From positions 25,376 to 89,375 of the forward strand of contig JAHDVX010000013.1 in the NCBI GenBank assembly GCA_023382455.1: DNA of 64,000 nucleotides. Reading direction: 5' to 3'. The stretch comes from Flavobacteriales bacterium (GTDB taxonomy: Bacteria; Bacteroidota; Bacteroidia; Flavobacteriales_F; PHOS-HE28). The notes below the pieces were generated by a model that made no database searches, had not been told where the DNA came from, and worked only from the letters and a program-made list of their open reading frames with translations. A program made the position numbers and the translations under genes. Positions 34,061-41,713 of the stretch are shown piece by piece; position 1 is the first letter of the stretch, and every line of letters begins with the position of its first letter.

Positions 34061-34456
34061 ATGAACAACCTGATGAAGACCACCGTGCTCCTCGTCCTCC
34101 TCCTCCTGGCGGGCACCACCTGGGCACAACACGATGACCACGGCAAGCTCGCCTCGGTGGACATCCACACCAACGCCGTGTGCGGCGATTGCAAGCACCG
34201 GATCGAGACCGAGCTGGTCTACGCGAAGGGCGTCCAGGGCGTGACCGTGGACCTGGCCAAGGAGATCATCCATGTGAATTACAAGCCGAAGAAGACCGAT
34301 CCCGCCAAGCTGCGACTGGCGGTCTCCAAGATCGGCTACCTGGCCGATGACGTGCAGCCGGATCCCCAGGCCCGCGCCGCCTTGCCGGCCTGCTGCCAGA
34401 TGACGCGGGAGGAGCATGACGCCACCCCGGCGCCCGCAGCGCCGTCCGCCCAGTGA
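34061..34456 (+). CDS. Exported heavy-metal-associated (HMA) domain protein
   Basis: The product (131 residues) has a signal peptide to about residue 22, then an HMA ferredoxin-like fold with the metal motif CGDC (VDIHTNAVCGDCKHRIE) and a C-terminal CC pair (LPACCQM) in a Pro/Ala tail. It probably binds Cu(I) or a similar soft metal in the periplasm. It is coupled to the TonB receptor (2-nt gap) and followed 3 nt later by the gamma carbonic anhydrase gene. Confidence 0.88.
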   Translation: MNNLMKTTVLLVLLLLAGTTWAQHDDHGKLASVDIHTNAVCGDCKHRIETELVYAKGVQGVTVDLAKEIIHVNYKPKKTDPAKLRLAVSKIGYLADDVQPDPQARAALPACCQMTREEHDATPAPAAPSAQ

Positions 34457-34459
34457 GCC

Positions 34460-34978
34460 ATGGCCTTGGTACGCACCTTGAACGGGATCACGCCCAGATT
34501 CGGGCGTGATCCCTTTTTGGCGGAGACCGCCGTGGTGGTGGGCGACGTGGTGATGGGCGACGGCTGCAGCGTGTGGTACCATGCGGTGGTGCGCGGCGAC
34601 GTGAACAGCATCCGCATCGGTCACCGGGTGAACATCCAGGACGGGGCCGTGCTGCACTGCACCTACCGCAAATGCGGCCTGGTGATCGGCAATGACGTGA
34701 GCATCGGCCACAACGCCATTGTGCATGGTTGCACGGTGGAGGACAAGGTGTTGATCGGCATGGGGGCCATTGTGATGGACCAGGCGGTGATCGGCACCGG
34801 CAGCCTCATTGCGGCGGGTGCCGTGGTGACGCAGGGCACCGTGGTGGAGCCGGGCAGCCTGATGGCCGGGGTGCCGGCGCGGCGTGTGGGCCCGGTGGGC
34901 CGGGCGTTGGCCGAGGGCGAGATCGAGCGGATCGCGGCGAACTACGGGCTTTACGCCAGTTGGTACAAGCAAGGCTGA
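34460..34978 (+). CDS. Gamma carbonic anhydrase-like hexapeptide-repeat protein
   Basis: The product (172 residues) folds as a left-handed beta helix: repeated hexapeptides from about residue 25 to 130 (VVVGDVVMGDGCSVWYHAVV, IGNDVSIGHNAIVHGC, IGTGSLIAAGAVV) and a C-terminal helix. The zinc-site His residues of the YrdA/PaaY/gamma-CA group are present (His in VLHC, SIGHNAIVHG). Activity in this group is variable, so carbonic anhydrase function is not assured. It lies 3 nt after the HMA gene and is convergent with murI. Confidence 0.88.
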   Translation: MALVRTLNGITPRFGRDPFLAETAVVVGDVVMGDGCSVWYHAVVRGDVNSIRIGHRVNIQDGAVLHCTYRKCGLVIGNDVSIGHNAIVHGCTVEDKVLIGMGAIVMDQAVIGTGSLIAAGAVVTQGTVVEPGSLMAGVPARRVGPVGRALAEGEIERIAANYGLYASWYKQG

Positions 34979-34979
34979 A

Positions 34980-35801
34980 CTACGGCAGGGCCAGCGAGCC
35001 GTCCGGCAGCCACACCCCCTTGCGCACGGTGCCGCATTGCAGGCCGAGCAGGGCCGGTACGGCGTGGAAGCGCTCGGGTTCGCCGCTGGTGAAGCACTCC
35101 ATGGCCCCGTTTCCGGCACCGGTGGCCAGGCCATCCTCGGCCAGCACCTGCACCAGGCGGCGCGCCACGGCATCGGAAGGGTCGATCACGCGCACGGCAG
35201 GCCCGGTGATGCGCTCGATCAGCGGGCGTACCAGCGGGTAGTGGGTGCAGCCCAGCACCAGCGCGTCGATGCCGCGCTCCAGCATCGGCTCGATCCAATT
35301 GCGCAGCAGCGCCTCGGTCTCCACGCTGTCCAGGTCGCCGTTATCGATGCGTTGGGCCAGTCCGGGGCAGGCCTGGCGGATCACCTCCACGCCATGGGCG
35401 AAGCGCTCCACCACATCGGCGAGGCTGCGGCCTTCCACAGTGGCCTTGGTGGCCAGCACGCCCACCACGCCGGAACGGGTATGCTCCACGGCGGGCTTCA
35501 CGGCGGGTTCCATGCCCACGAAGGGAATGTGCGGGAAGCGCTGGCGCAGGGGCTTCAGGGCGGCGCTGGAGGCGGTGTTGCAGGCGATCACCACGGCTTT
35601 GCAGCCCTTGGCCACCAAGGCCTCGGTGATGGCCACGCTGAAGGCCAGGATCTCCTCGGCGGTGCGGTCGCCGTAGGGCACGTGCGCGTTGTCGCCGAAA
35701 TAGAGCAGGCGCTCCCGGGGGAGCGCCTGCCGGATGGCTGCCGCCACGGTGAGCCCGCCGATGCCGGAATCGAAGATGCCGATGCCCGGGGCGGGGGCCA
35801 T
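34980..35801 (-). CDS. murI: Glutamate racemase
   Basis: The product (273 residues) makes D-glutamate for peptidoglycan. Both catalytic Cys residues are present: Cys74 (ACNTAS) and Cys184 (GCTHYPL), with the substrate loop FDSGIGGLTV (10-19) and FGDNAHVPYGDR (35-46). It is the last gene of the minus-strand envelope cluster; its gap to the ompH gene upstream is 10 nt. Confidence 0.96.
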   Translation of the reverse strand: MAPAPGIGIFDSGIGGLTVAAAIRQALPRERLLYFGDNAHVPYGDRTAEEILAFSVAITEALVAKGCKAVVIACNTASSAALKPLRQRFPHIPFVGMEPAVKPAVEHTRSGVVGVLATKATVEGRSLADVVERFAHGVEVIRQACPGLAQRIDNGDLDSVETEALLRNWIEPMLERGIDALVLGCTHYPLVRPLIERITGPAVRVIDPSDAVARRLVQVLAEDGLATGAGNGAMECFTSGEPERFHAVPALLGLQCGTVRKGVWLPDGSLALP

Positions 35802-35811
35802 GCGCCGCGGG

Positions 35812-36321
35812 TCAGGGGATCTGCAGCTTGGCCTTTACCAGCGGCAGGATGTCGGTGCCGCCGTCGGAGAACAGCACCACGCCCGTGCTGGTGTCGAAGA
35901 TGTAGGTGAAATGGCCTTCGGCGGCCACGTCCTTGATGGCCTTGTTCGTGCGCTCGATCATGGGCGCGAGCAGTTCGTTCTCCTGCTTGGCCAGGTCCTC
36001 CTTGGCCTTGTCCTGCGCGTCGCTGATGCGTTGCTCCAGCTCCTGGATCTCGCGCAGGGCCACCTGCTGTTCGGTCTTGGTCATGGTCTCGGCCTTGGCC
36101 TGTGCGTCGGTCACCTTGTTCTGGTATTCCTGGCCCATGGCCTTCAGGCGGTCGTCCAGGGTCTTGGCGAACTCCTGCATCTTGGTTTCGGCGGCCTTGC
36201 GCTCGGGGAGCATCAGCATCAGGGCCTGGCGGTCGATGTGGCCGAGCTTCACGCTGTTCTGCGCCTTCATCGCGGTGGAGGCGGCGAAGAGCATGCAAAT
36301 GATCAGGATGGACTTCCTCAT
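35812..36321 (-). CDS. OmpH/Skp-family periplasmic chaperone (second copy)
   Basis: About 169 residues from MRKSILIICM; an ATG six codons earlier is possible. Signal peptide to about residue 20, then VKLGHIDRQALMLMLPE and a long charged coiled-coil hairpin (about residues 45-125), and the C-terminal beta strands (FTYIFDTSTGVVLFSDG). Skp trimers hold unfolded outer-membrane proteins for BamA. It follows the first ompH copy by 14 nt. Confidence 0.9.
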   Translation of the reverse strand: MRKSILIICMLFAASTAMKAQNSVKLGHIDRQALMLMLPERKAAETKMQEFAKTLDDRLKAMGQEYQNKVTDAQAKAETMTKTEQQVALREIQELEQRISDAQDKAKEDLAKQENELLAPMIERTNKAIKDVAAEGHFTYIFDTSTGVVLFSDGGTDILPLVKAKLQIP

Positions 36322-36335
36322 GATGGTGGTCGGGT

Positions 36336-37016
36336 TCACTGCTTGGGTTTGGTGTCAATGGTTCCGCGGTCGCCGCCTCCCCGGTTCGGTGGGCTCATGC
36401 GGTTGTTCTGGTCGTTGCGTTGGTCGGGCGCGGCATCGCCGTCATCCTCGGGCTCCCCGCTCCCGCGCAGGTTGCCGGGGTTGTTGCCGTCCTTGTCGGG
36501 GCGGATGCCCAGCTTGCGCAGCACGCTGTCGCTCTTGTCGTATTTCTCGCTGGCGTAGAGCACGTTGTTGCCCACGCCGCCGATGTCGAAGATGGCCACG
36601 TAGCTGGTGCCGGCCACTTCCTTCACGGCCTCGTACACGCGGTCCTGGATGGGCTGGATCAGCTCCTGCCGCTTCTTGAACAGGTCGCCGCCCACGCCGA
36701 AGCGTTTCTGCTGAAGGTCGCGGGCCTCCTGCTCCTTCTTGTCGATCTCGGCCTGGCGCGACTTCTTCATCTCCTCGGTGAGCAGGATGGCCTCGGCATT
36801 GAAGGCCTCGCGCAGGTGCTGGATCTGTTTCCAGCGTTCGTCGATCTCGTCCTGCCACTTCTTGCTGTTGCGGTCCAGCTCCTGCTGGGCCGCCGCATAT
36901 TCGGGCATCTGCTCCAGGATGTACTTCGTGTCCACGAAGGCGATGCGCTGGGCTTGCGCGGTGGCGCCTGCCAGCAGCAGGGCCATCAGGACGGTGCGGA
37001 GGAGGTTCGGGTTCAT
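36336..37016 (-). CDS. OmpH/Skp-family periplasmic chaperone (first copy, with extended tail)
   Basis: The product (226 residues) has a signal peptide, the Skp start RIAFVDTKYILEQMPEY, coiled-coil arms (about 50-130) and the VAIFDIGG strand. It then continues for ~55 residues in a disordered, Asn/Gly/Asp-rich tail (DGNNPGNLRG ... RMSPPNRGGGDRG) absent from the second copy. Its own -7 box (TACTTTCG, 37028-37035) lies in the 30-nt gap after bamA. Confidence 0.9.
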   Translation of the reverse strand: MNPNLLRTVLMALLLAGATAQAQRIAFVDTKYILEQMPEYAAAQQELDRNSKKWQDEIDERWKQIQHLREAFNAEAILLTEEMKKSRQAEIDKKEQEARDLQQKRFGVGGDLFKKRQELIQPIQDRVYEAVKEVAGTSYVAIFDIGGVGNNVLYASEKYDKSDSVLRKLGIRPDKDGNNPGNLRGSGEPEDDGDAAPDQRNDQNNRMSPPNRGGGDRGTIDTKPKQ

Positions 37017-37027
37017 GGGAAGGCCGT

Positions 37028-37035
37028 CGAAAGTA
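37028..37035 (-). promoter_or_regulatory. -7 box between bamA and ompH
   Basis: TACTTTCG on the minus strand matches TAnnTTCG and lies 11 nt before the ompH ATG at 37016, so the chaperones may have a promoter in addition to read-through from bamA. Confidence 0.5.
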
Positions 37036-37046
37036 GGCGATCGCCG

Positions 37047-39566
37047 TCAGAGCTCGCCAAGATCCATGCCAATGGTGAAGTGGAACTGGCTCTTGGCCAT
37101 GTTGGGCTGCCCGGGCACGTCGTCGAACCGCCAGCCGTAATCCAGGCCCATGGGCCCGAACATGGGCAGGAACAGGCGCAGGCCGATGCCGGCGCTGCGG
37201 TAGACCTTGAAGGGGTCGTACCGGTCGATCTCGTTCCAGGCATTGGCCGCCTCGGCGAAGCCCAGGGCGAAGATGGTGGCCTGGGGGTTGAGCGAGACCG
37301 GGAAGCGGAGCTCGGCGGTGTATTTGTTCACGAAGAAGCTGCCGAAGTTCGGCGAGAGGGAGAGGTCGTCGTAACCGCGCAGGGCGATGATCTCGCGGCC
37401 GTCCAGCTGGAAGCCGGTGAGGCCGCTGCCGCCGAGGTAGAAGCGCTCGAAGGGCGAATCGCCCTTGCGGGTGTTGTAGCGGCCGATGAAGCCGAAGCCC
37501 ACGCGGCCCATCAGCACCAGGTCGTGCTTGCTCTTGCTGCTGGTGAGCTTGGTGAACCACTGGCTGGTGAACTTCCATTTGTGGAACTCGGCCAGCTTGT
37601 ATTGCTCGCTCGCGGGCAGCTCGGTGTAGATGGTCTCCGGGTGGAAGTAGGAGAAGGGGGGCGTGGCCTTCACGGTGATGCCCGTTTCCGAACCCTGGGT
37701 GATCCAGAACGGCTCGGCGATGGAGCGGCGCACGAAGCGGAGCTGCAGGGCGTACACGTCGCTTTGGCCGTCGCTGAAGGCGAAGAGCGAGTTCCAGTTC
37801 TTGAGCACGTAGCGTTGGTAGCTGCCGGTGAGGTTGAGGAAGAAGTAGTCATCGGGCCAGCGCAGCCGTTTGCCCAGGCCCACGCTGGCGCCGTAGATGC
37901 CCAGTTCCTGGAAGAGGGGATTGTCCCGGGTGACGCCGTTCGTCTGCCGCGTGTAGTAGCCGCCCAGGCTGAGCGAATTCGGTTTGCGCCCGCCCAGCCA
38001 CGGCTCGATGAAGGAAAGGCTGTAGCTCTGGTAGTAGCTGCCGTTGGTCTGGGCCCGCAGGCTCAGGGTTTGTCCGTCGCCGGCCGGGAGGGGGGTCCAG
38101 GCTTTCTTGTCAAACGCCTTGCGGATGCTGAAGTTGGTGAAGGAGAGGCCCAAGGAGACGAGCACGCGGCCACCGCCGTAGCCGCCGCTGAGTTCCAGGC
38201 GGTCGCTGGGCTTTTCCGCCACGATGTAGTTCATGTCCACGTTGCCGGTGGCCGGGTCTGGCGTGGGGATCACATTCACTTGGGCGGGGTCGAAGAAGCC
38301 GAGGCTGATCAGTTGCTGCTGGGAGCGGATCACCTCGCTTCGGTCGAAGAGGTCGCCGGGCCGGGTGCGGATCTCGCGCCGGATCACATGGTCGAAGGTC
38401 TTGGTGTTTCCGGAGATGCTGATGTCGCGCACGCGATACTGCTTGCCTTCGCGGATGCGCACCTCGAGGTCGATGCTGTCGCCCTCCACGCGCTCCACCG
38501 GGTCGGGGTTGAAGCTCAGGTAGCCGCGGTCCATGTACAGGGAGCTGATGTCCACCCCGCTGGGGTTCATGTACAGGCGGCTGTCCAGCTTTTTCTTGTT
38601 GTAGGGGTCGCCGCGGCGGATGCCCAGCAGGGAGACCAGGGTGTCGTTGCTGTACTTGGTGTTCCCGGTGAAGTGGATGTTGCGGAAGTAGAAGCGCCTG
38701 CCCTCGTCCACGGTGATGTCGATGGCGATCTTCCGGTCGGAGACGTACCGCACGGTGTCGCGGACGATGGAGGCGTTGCGGTAGCCCTTTTCGTTGTACA
38801 CGTCGATCACCTTGTCCAGGTCCTCGCGGAAGGTGGAGCGGATGAATTTGCTGGAGCCGAAGATGTTGTACCAGCGCTTGCGCTTGGTGCCCTTCATGGC
38901 GCGGCGCAGCTTGGCTTGGGCCACGTTGGCGCTGCCGTGGAAGAAGATGTCTTTGATGCGGATGCGCGGGCCGCGGTCCACCAGCACCTGCAGGCGCACG
39001 CTGTTCTCCAGGCTGGTGTCGCGGCTTTCGGTGATCCGGGCGGTGGCCTTCAGGAAGCCCTTGTCCACGAAGTATTTGCTCACGGCCTGCACGGCGTTGG
39101 CCTTCACGGCCTCGTTCACCTGCTGGCCGCGCTGGAGGCTGATCTGCTCCCGGAGCTTGTCGCCCTCGCTGCGGGTCACGGTGCCCCCGAATCCGTAGCT
39201 GGCGAGCTGGGGGTTCTCCTGCACGATGATGTGCAGGAAGATGGTGCTTCCACGGATCTCGGCCTCCTCGATGCGCACGTCGGTGAAGAGCTTCTGCTCC
39301 CAGATGGCGCGGATGGCGCGGCCGATGCGCTCGCCGGGGATGGTGATCCGGTCGCCCACCTTGAGCCCGCTGAAGAGCTTCACGGCGTTGGGGTCGCGCG
39401 TCACGCAGCCGCTCACGGTGATGCCGCCGATGGTGAACTCGCGCGGGTAGCTGTAGTCCATGGCGGGCACATCCAGCTTCTGGGCGTGGCCCCCCAGGGC
39501 GCACAGGCATGCGCAGAGCCACAAGGCCAAGGGCCTCCACGCACGGAACAGGGCGGCCGCAGGCAT
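37047..39566 (-). CDS. bamA: Outer membrane protein assembly factor BamA
   Basis: The product (839 residues) has a signal peptide, five POTRA domains (about residues 45-460; recognisable strands such as IKDIFFHGSANVAQAKLRRA and IHFTGNTKYSNDTLVSLLGI) and a C-terminal 16-strand barrel with the conserved L6 loop motif LRGYDD. BamA folds and inserts outer-membrane proteins. The ATG at 39566 shares one base with the uppS stop (TGATG); a GTG one codon earlier is possible. Followed by two Skp-like chaperones, its natural partners. Confidence 0.96.
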   Translation of the reverse strand: MPAAALFRAWRPLALWLCACLCALGGHAQKLDVPAMDYSYPREFTIGGITVSGCVTRDPNAVKLFSGLKVGDRITIPGERIGRAIRAIWEQKLFTDVRIEEAEIRGSTIFLHIIVQENPQLASYGFGGTVTRSEGDKLREQISLQRGQQVNEAVKANAVQAVSKYFVDKGFLKATARITESRDTSLENSVRLQVLVDRGPRIRIKDIFFHGSANVAQAKLRRAMKGTKRKRWYNIFGSSKFIRSTFREDLDKVIDVYNEKGYRNASIVRDTVRYVSDRKIAIDITVDEGRRFYFRNIHFTGNTKYSNDTLVSLLGIRRGDPYNKKKLDSRLYMNPSGVDISSLYMDRGYLSFNPDPVERVEGDSIDLEVRIREGKQYRVRDISISGNTKTFDHVIRREIRTRPGDLFDRSEVIRSQQQLISLGFFDPAQVNVIPTPDPATGNVDMNYIVAEKPSDRLELSGGYGGGRVLVSLGLSFTNFSIRKAFDKKAWTPLPAGDGQTLSLRAQTNGSYYQSYSLSFIEPWLGGRKPNSLSLGGYYTRQTNGVTRDNPLFQELGIYGASVGLGKRLRWPDDYFFLNLTGSYQRYVLKNWNSLFAFSDGQSDVYALQLRFVRRSIAEPFWITQGSETGITVKATPPFSYFHPETIYTELPASEQYKLAEFHKWKFTSQWFTKLTSSKSKHDLVLMGRVGFGFIGRYNTRKGDSPFERFYLGGSGLTGFQLDGREIIALRGYDDLSLSPNFGSFFVNKYTAELRFPVSLNPQATIFALGFAEAANAWNEIDRYDPFKVYRSAGIGLRLFLPMFGPMGLDYGWRFDDVPGQPNMAKSQFHFTIGMDLGEL

Positions 39567-40339
39567 CACGTGGCGTTCAGTTGGTCGTGGGTGAGCCCGA
39601 AGCGGCGCTCGCGGCCCTGGTAGTCGAGCACGGCCTGGAAGAAGTGGTGCTTGCGGAAATCAGGCCAGAGCACCGGGGTGAACCAGAGTTCGGCGTAGGC
39701 GATTTCCCAGAGCAGGAAGTTGCTGATGCGCTGCTCGCCGCTGGTGCGGATCAGCAGGTCGGGGTCGGGCAGGCCGCGGGTGCTCAGGCGCTGGTCGATG
39801 AGCTGCTCGTTCACGGCGAAGGTGTTCAGGCGGCCGTCGCGGATGTCGGTGGCGATGCTGCGCACCATGCGCAGGATGTCCCAGCGGGCGCTGTAGCTCA
39901 AGGCCAGGGTGAGGGTGATGCGCTCGTTGCCGGCCGTGCGGTCCATGGCTTTTTTCAGGGCGGTGCGGCAGCCGGCGGGCAGGCTGTCGGTATCGCCGAT
40001 GGTGTGGATGCGCACGCCGCTGGCATCCAGCTCGTCCACTTCATTGGCCAAGGTGTTCACCAGCAGCTCCATCAGGGCGTCCACCTCGGCCTTGGGGCGG
40101 TTCCAGTTCTCGGTGCTGAAGGCGTAGAGGGTGAGGAACTTCACGCCGATCTCCGTGGCGGCGGTGAGCGATTCGCGGATGGGGCGCACACCGTGGAGGT
40201 GCCCGCTGATGCGCTCCTCGCCCTGCCGGTGTGCCCAGCGGCCGTTGCCGTCCATGATCACGGCCACGTGCGCGGGCACCTGCGCGGGGTCGATCCGGGC
40301 ACGCAGTTCCTGCTCGATGGATGGGGTGTTTTCGTTCAC
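39566..40339 (-). CDS. uppS: Undecaprenyl diphosphate synthase
   Basis: The product (257 residues, GTG start) elongates farnesyl diphosphate to the C55 lipid carrier. The catalytic Asp30 lies in IMDGNGRWA, with HLHGVRPIRE, TLYAFSTENWNRP and the C-terminal DLLIRTSGEQRISNFLLWE signature. The frame is open upstream, but homologues begin near PVNENTPS, and a -7-like box (GACCTTCG, minus strand, 40347-40354) lies 7 nt before the GTG at 40339; no suitable ATG exists nearby. Confidence 0.94.
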   Translation of the reverse strand: MNENTPSIEQELRARIDPAQVPAHVAVIMDGNGRWAHRQGEERISGHLHGVRPIRESLTAATEIGVKFLTLYAFSTENWNRPKAEVDALMELLVNTLANEVDELDASGVRIHTIGDTDSLPAGCRTALKKAMDRTAGNERITLTLALSYSARWDILRMVRSIATDIRDGRLNTFAVNEQLIDQRLSTRGLPDPDLLIRTSGEQRISNFLLWEIAYAELWFTPVLWPDFRKHHFFQAVLDYQGRERRFGLTHDQLNAT

Positions 40340-40380
40340 GGGGGTGCGAAGGTCGCTATTTGGACGGAACGGCGGCCTGC

Positions 40381-41211
40381 TCACTTGCGGTGCTTGTCCC
40401 AAATGGCATCGCATTCGGTGAAGCGCGTGAGCAGCAGGGAGATGGTGAGGCCCGTGTACTGGTACCAGTCCTTGGTGTTCGAATCGCCGCGGGCGCGGCC
40501 GGTGTTGATGCCGGTGGTGCGCAGCGGCCCGGGGTCGGCCAGCAGGGCGGTGAGCGGCCCGGACTGCTCGGCCAGGGTGGCGTTGTCCACGTAGGTGCCG
40601 CCCACATCGTCGATGTAGTCCGTCCAGGTGCGGCGCAGTCCCCATTCCAGCTGCACGTCCACCTTCTTGGTGATGGCGAACTTCATGCCCACCCCGAAGG
40701 GAAGCCCGATCTGGTTGAGCTTGTAGGCCTCGCCCCCGCCCAGGGTCTGGCCCTCGGTACCCAGGGGTTGCAGGTCGTACCAGGTGTCGTCCAGCAGGTT
40801 TTGCGGGTTGGTGTGGAAATAGCACAGGCCGGCGAAGACGAAGGGGGTCCAGGTGCGCCCGCCTTTCAGGCCGCGGTATTTGAAGAAGTTGATCTCCAGC
40901 AGGGCGCTGGCCTCGAACAGCACCGTGCGGAAACCGAGGTTCCGCACCTGTTGCAGCGGGTCGTCGCTATCGAGGTCGTGGGCTTCCAGCTTGCCGTAGA
41001 GGCCTTGGATCCGCAGGGCGTAGCGCTGGTCGAAGTTGTAGCGGTACATCAGGCCGCCGCCCCAATGGGTGCGCTTGGGGTAGTAGCGCACGGGGTTGAG
41101 GTCGCCGATGTAGAAGGTGGTGCCCCCGGTGATGCCCAGTTCGCTCACCTGCGCGGTGGCCGTGCTGGCGGCCAGGGCCAGCAGGGAGAACAGGGTGGAG
41201 AGCCTCCGCAT
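40381..41211 (-). CDS. DUF6089/PorG-like outer membrane beta-barrel protein
   Basis: The product (276 residues) has a signal peptide (LFSLLALAASTATAQ) and a DUF6089-like start VSELGITGGTTFYIGDLNP, then alternating beta strands of a small barrel (YNFDQRYALRIQGLYG, TPFVFAGLCYFH, FGVGMKFAITKKVDVQLEWG). DUF6089 includes PorG, a component of the T9SS trans-envelope machinery, and is typically encoded directly before uppS and bamA as here. That placement and the many T9SS cargo genes nearby support the assignment; a different barrel function is not excluded. Confidence 0.8.
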   Translation of the reverse strand: MRRLSTLFSLLALAASTATAQVSELGITGGTTFYIGDLNPVRYYPKRTHWGGGLMYRYNFDQRYALRIQGLYGKLEAHDLDSDDPLQQVRNLGFRTVLFEASALLEINFFKYRGLKGGRTWTPFVFAGLCYFHTNPQNLLDDTWYDLQPLGTEGQTLGGGEAYKLNQIGLPFGVGMKFAITKKVDVQLEWGLRRTWTDYIDDVGGTYVDNATLAEQSGPLTALLADPGPLRTTGINTGRARGDSNTKDWYQYTGLTISLLLTRFTECDAIWDKHRK

Positions 41212-41259
41212 CGGGTGCTACTAACGGCGAAAAGGGAAGATCCGTGCCCGCCGTGGGCG

Positions 41260-41267
41260 CGAAAGTA
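41260..41267 (-). promoter_or_regulatory. -7 box of the porG-uppS-bamA-ompH-murI cluster
   Basis: TACTTTCG on the minus strand matches TAnnTTCG, 48 nt before the start codon at 41211. Confidence 0.5.
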
Positions 41268-41655
41268 GGGGCGGGGGCGCGCCCCCGCGGCCTTCAGTGT
41301 TCCGGTTATCCACGGTCGGCCCGGTGGCAGTGCCATCCGCCCTCGCGTGCGGCACCACCTCTTCGCGACGGGTTGGGCATCAACAACCCCGAAGCGATCT
41401 TTGATCTTGAACCCGGCAAGGGAATTAAGATCGCTTCGGCTGAAACAAGCTCGCGAGGACGACAGGGCCGAAACGGCCTTGCGAGGGCAGTGGGGCTATG
41501 GACTGAGGTGTTTGAGGGCTCCCCTTGGGAATCTCACCTGATGTCCAATTGTTAATACGTGGAATTGCTGCCCGATACGACAAAATATCACCTAATAAAA
41601 TGGAATAATGCTTACATTGCCAACGGCGATTTAACCCTAAAACCACACTGTCGCT
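41268..41655. other. Intergenic region with a 13-bp inverted repeat and AT-rich promoter zone
   Basis: No gene is seen. CCGAAGCGATCTT (41389-41401) and AAGATCGCTTCGG (41427-41439) are perfect inverted repeats around 25 nt. From about 41545 the sequence becomes distinctly AT-rich, unlike the rest of the window, and contains TACATTG (41613-41619), a possible -7 box for the T9SS gene that follows. Confidence 0.5.
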
Positions 41656-41662
41656 ATGATAT

Positions 41663-41677
41663 CCCCCCCCCCCCCCC
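41663..41677. repeat. Homopolymer tract of 15 C, possible phase-variation switch
   Basis: The tract lies 4 nt after an ATG at 41656 (ATG ATA TC...). With 15 C the ATG is out of frame with the signal peptide RVKLTAGLAIAMLSALPLLAQ encoded just downstream. With 14 or 17 C it joins it in frame as MISPPPPSRVKLTAG. Homopolymers are also prone to sequencing and assembly error. Confidence 0.8.
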
Positions 41678-41713
41678 TCGCGCGTCAAACTGACCGCCGG
41701 TCTCGCTATTGCG

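Noticed and set aside
36420..39623. 1067-residue plus-strand frame opposite bamA and ompH
   Set aside because: Antisense shadow; bamA, both ompH genes and their motifs are certain.
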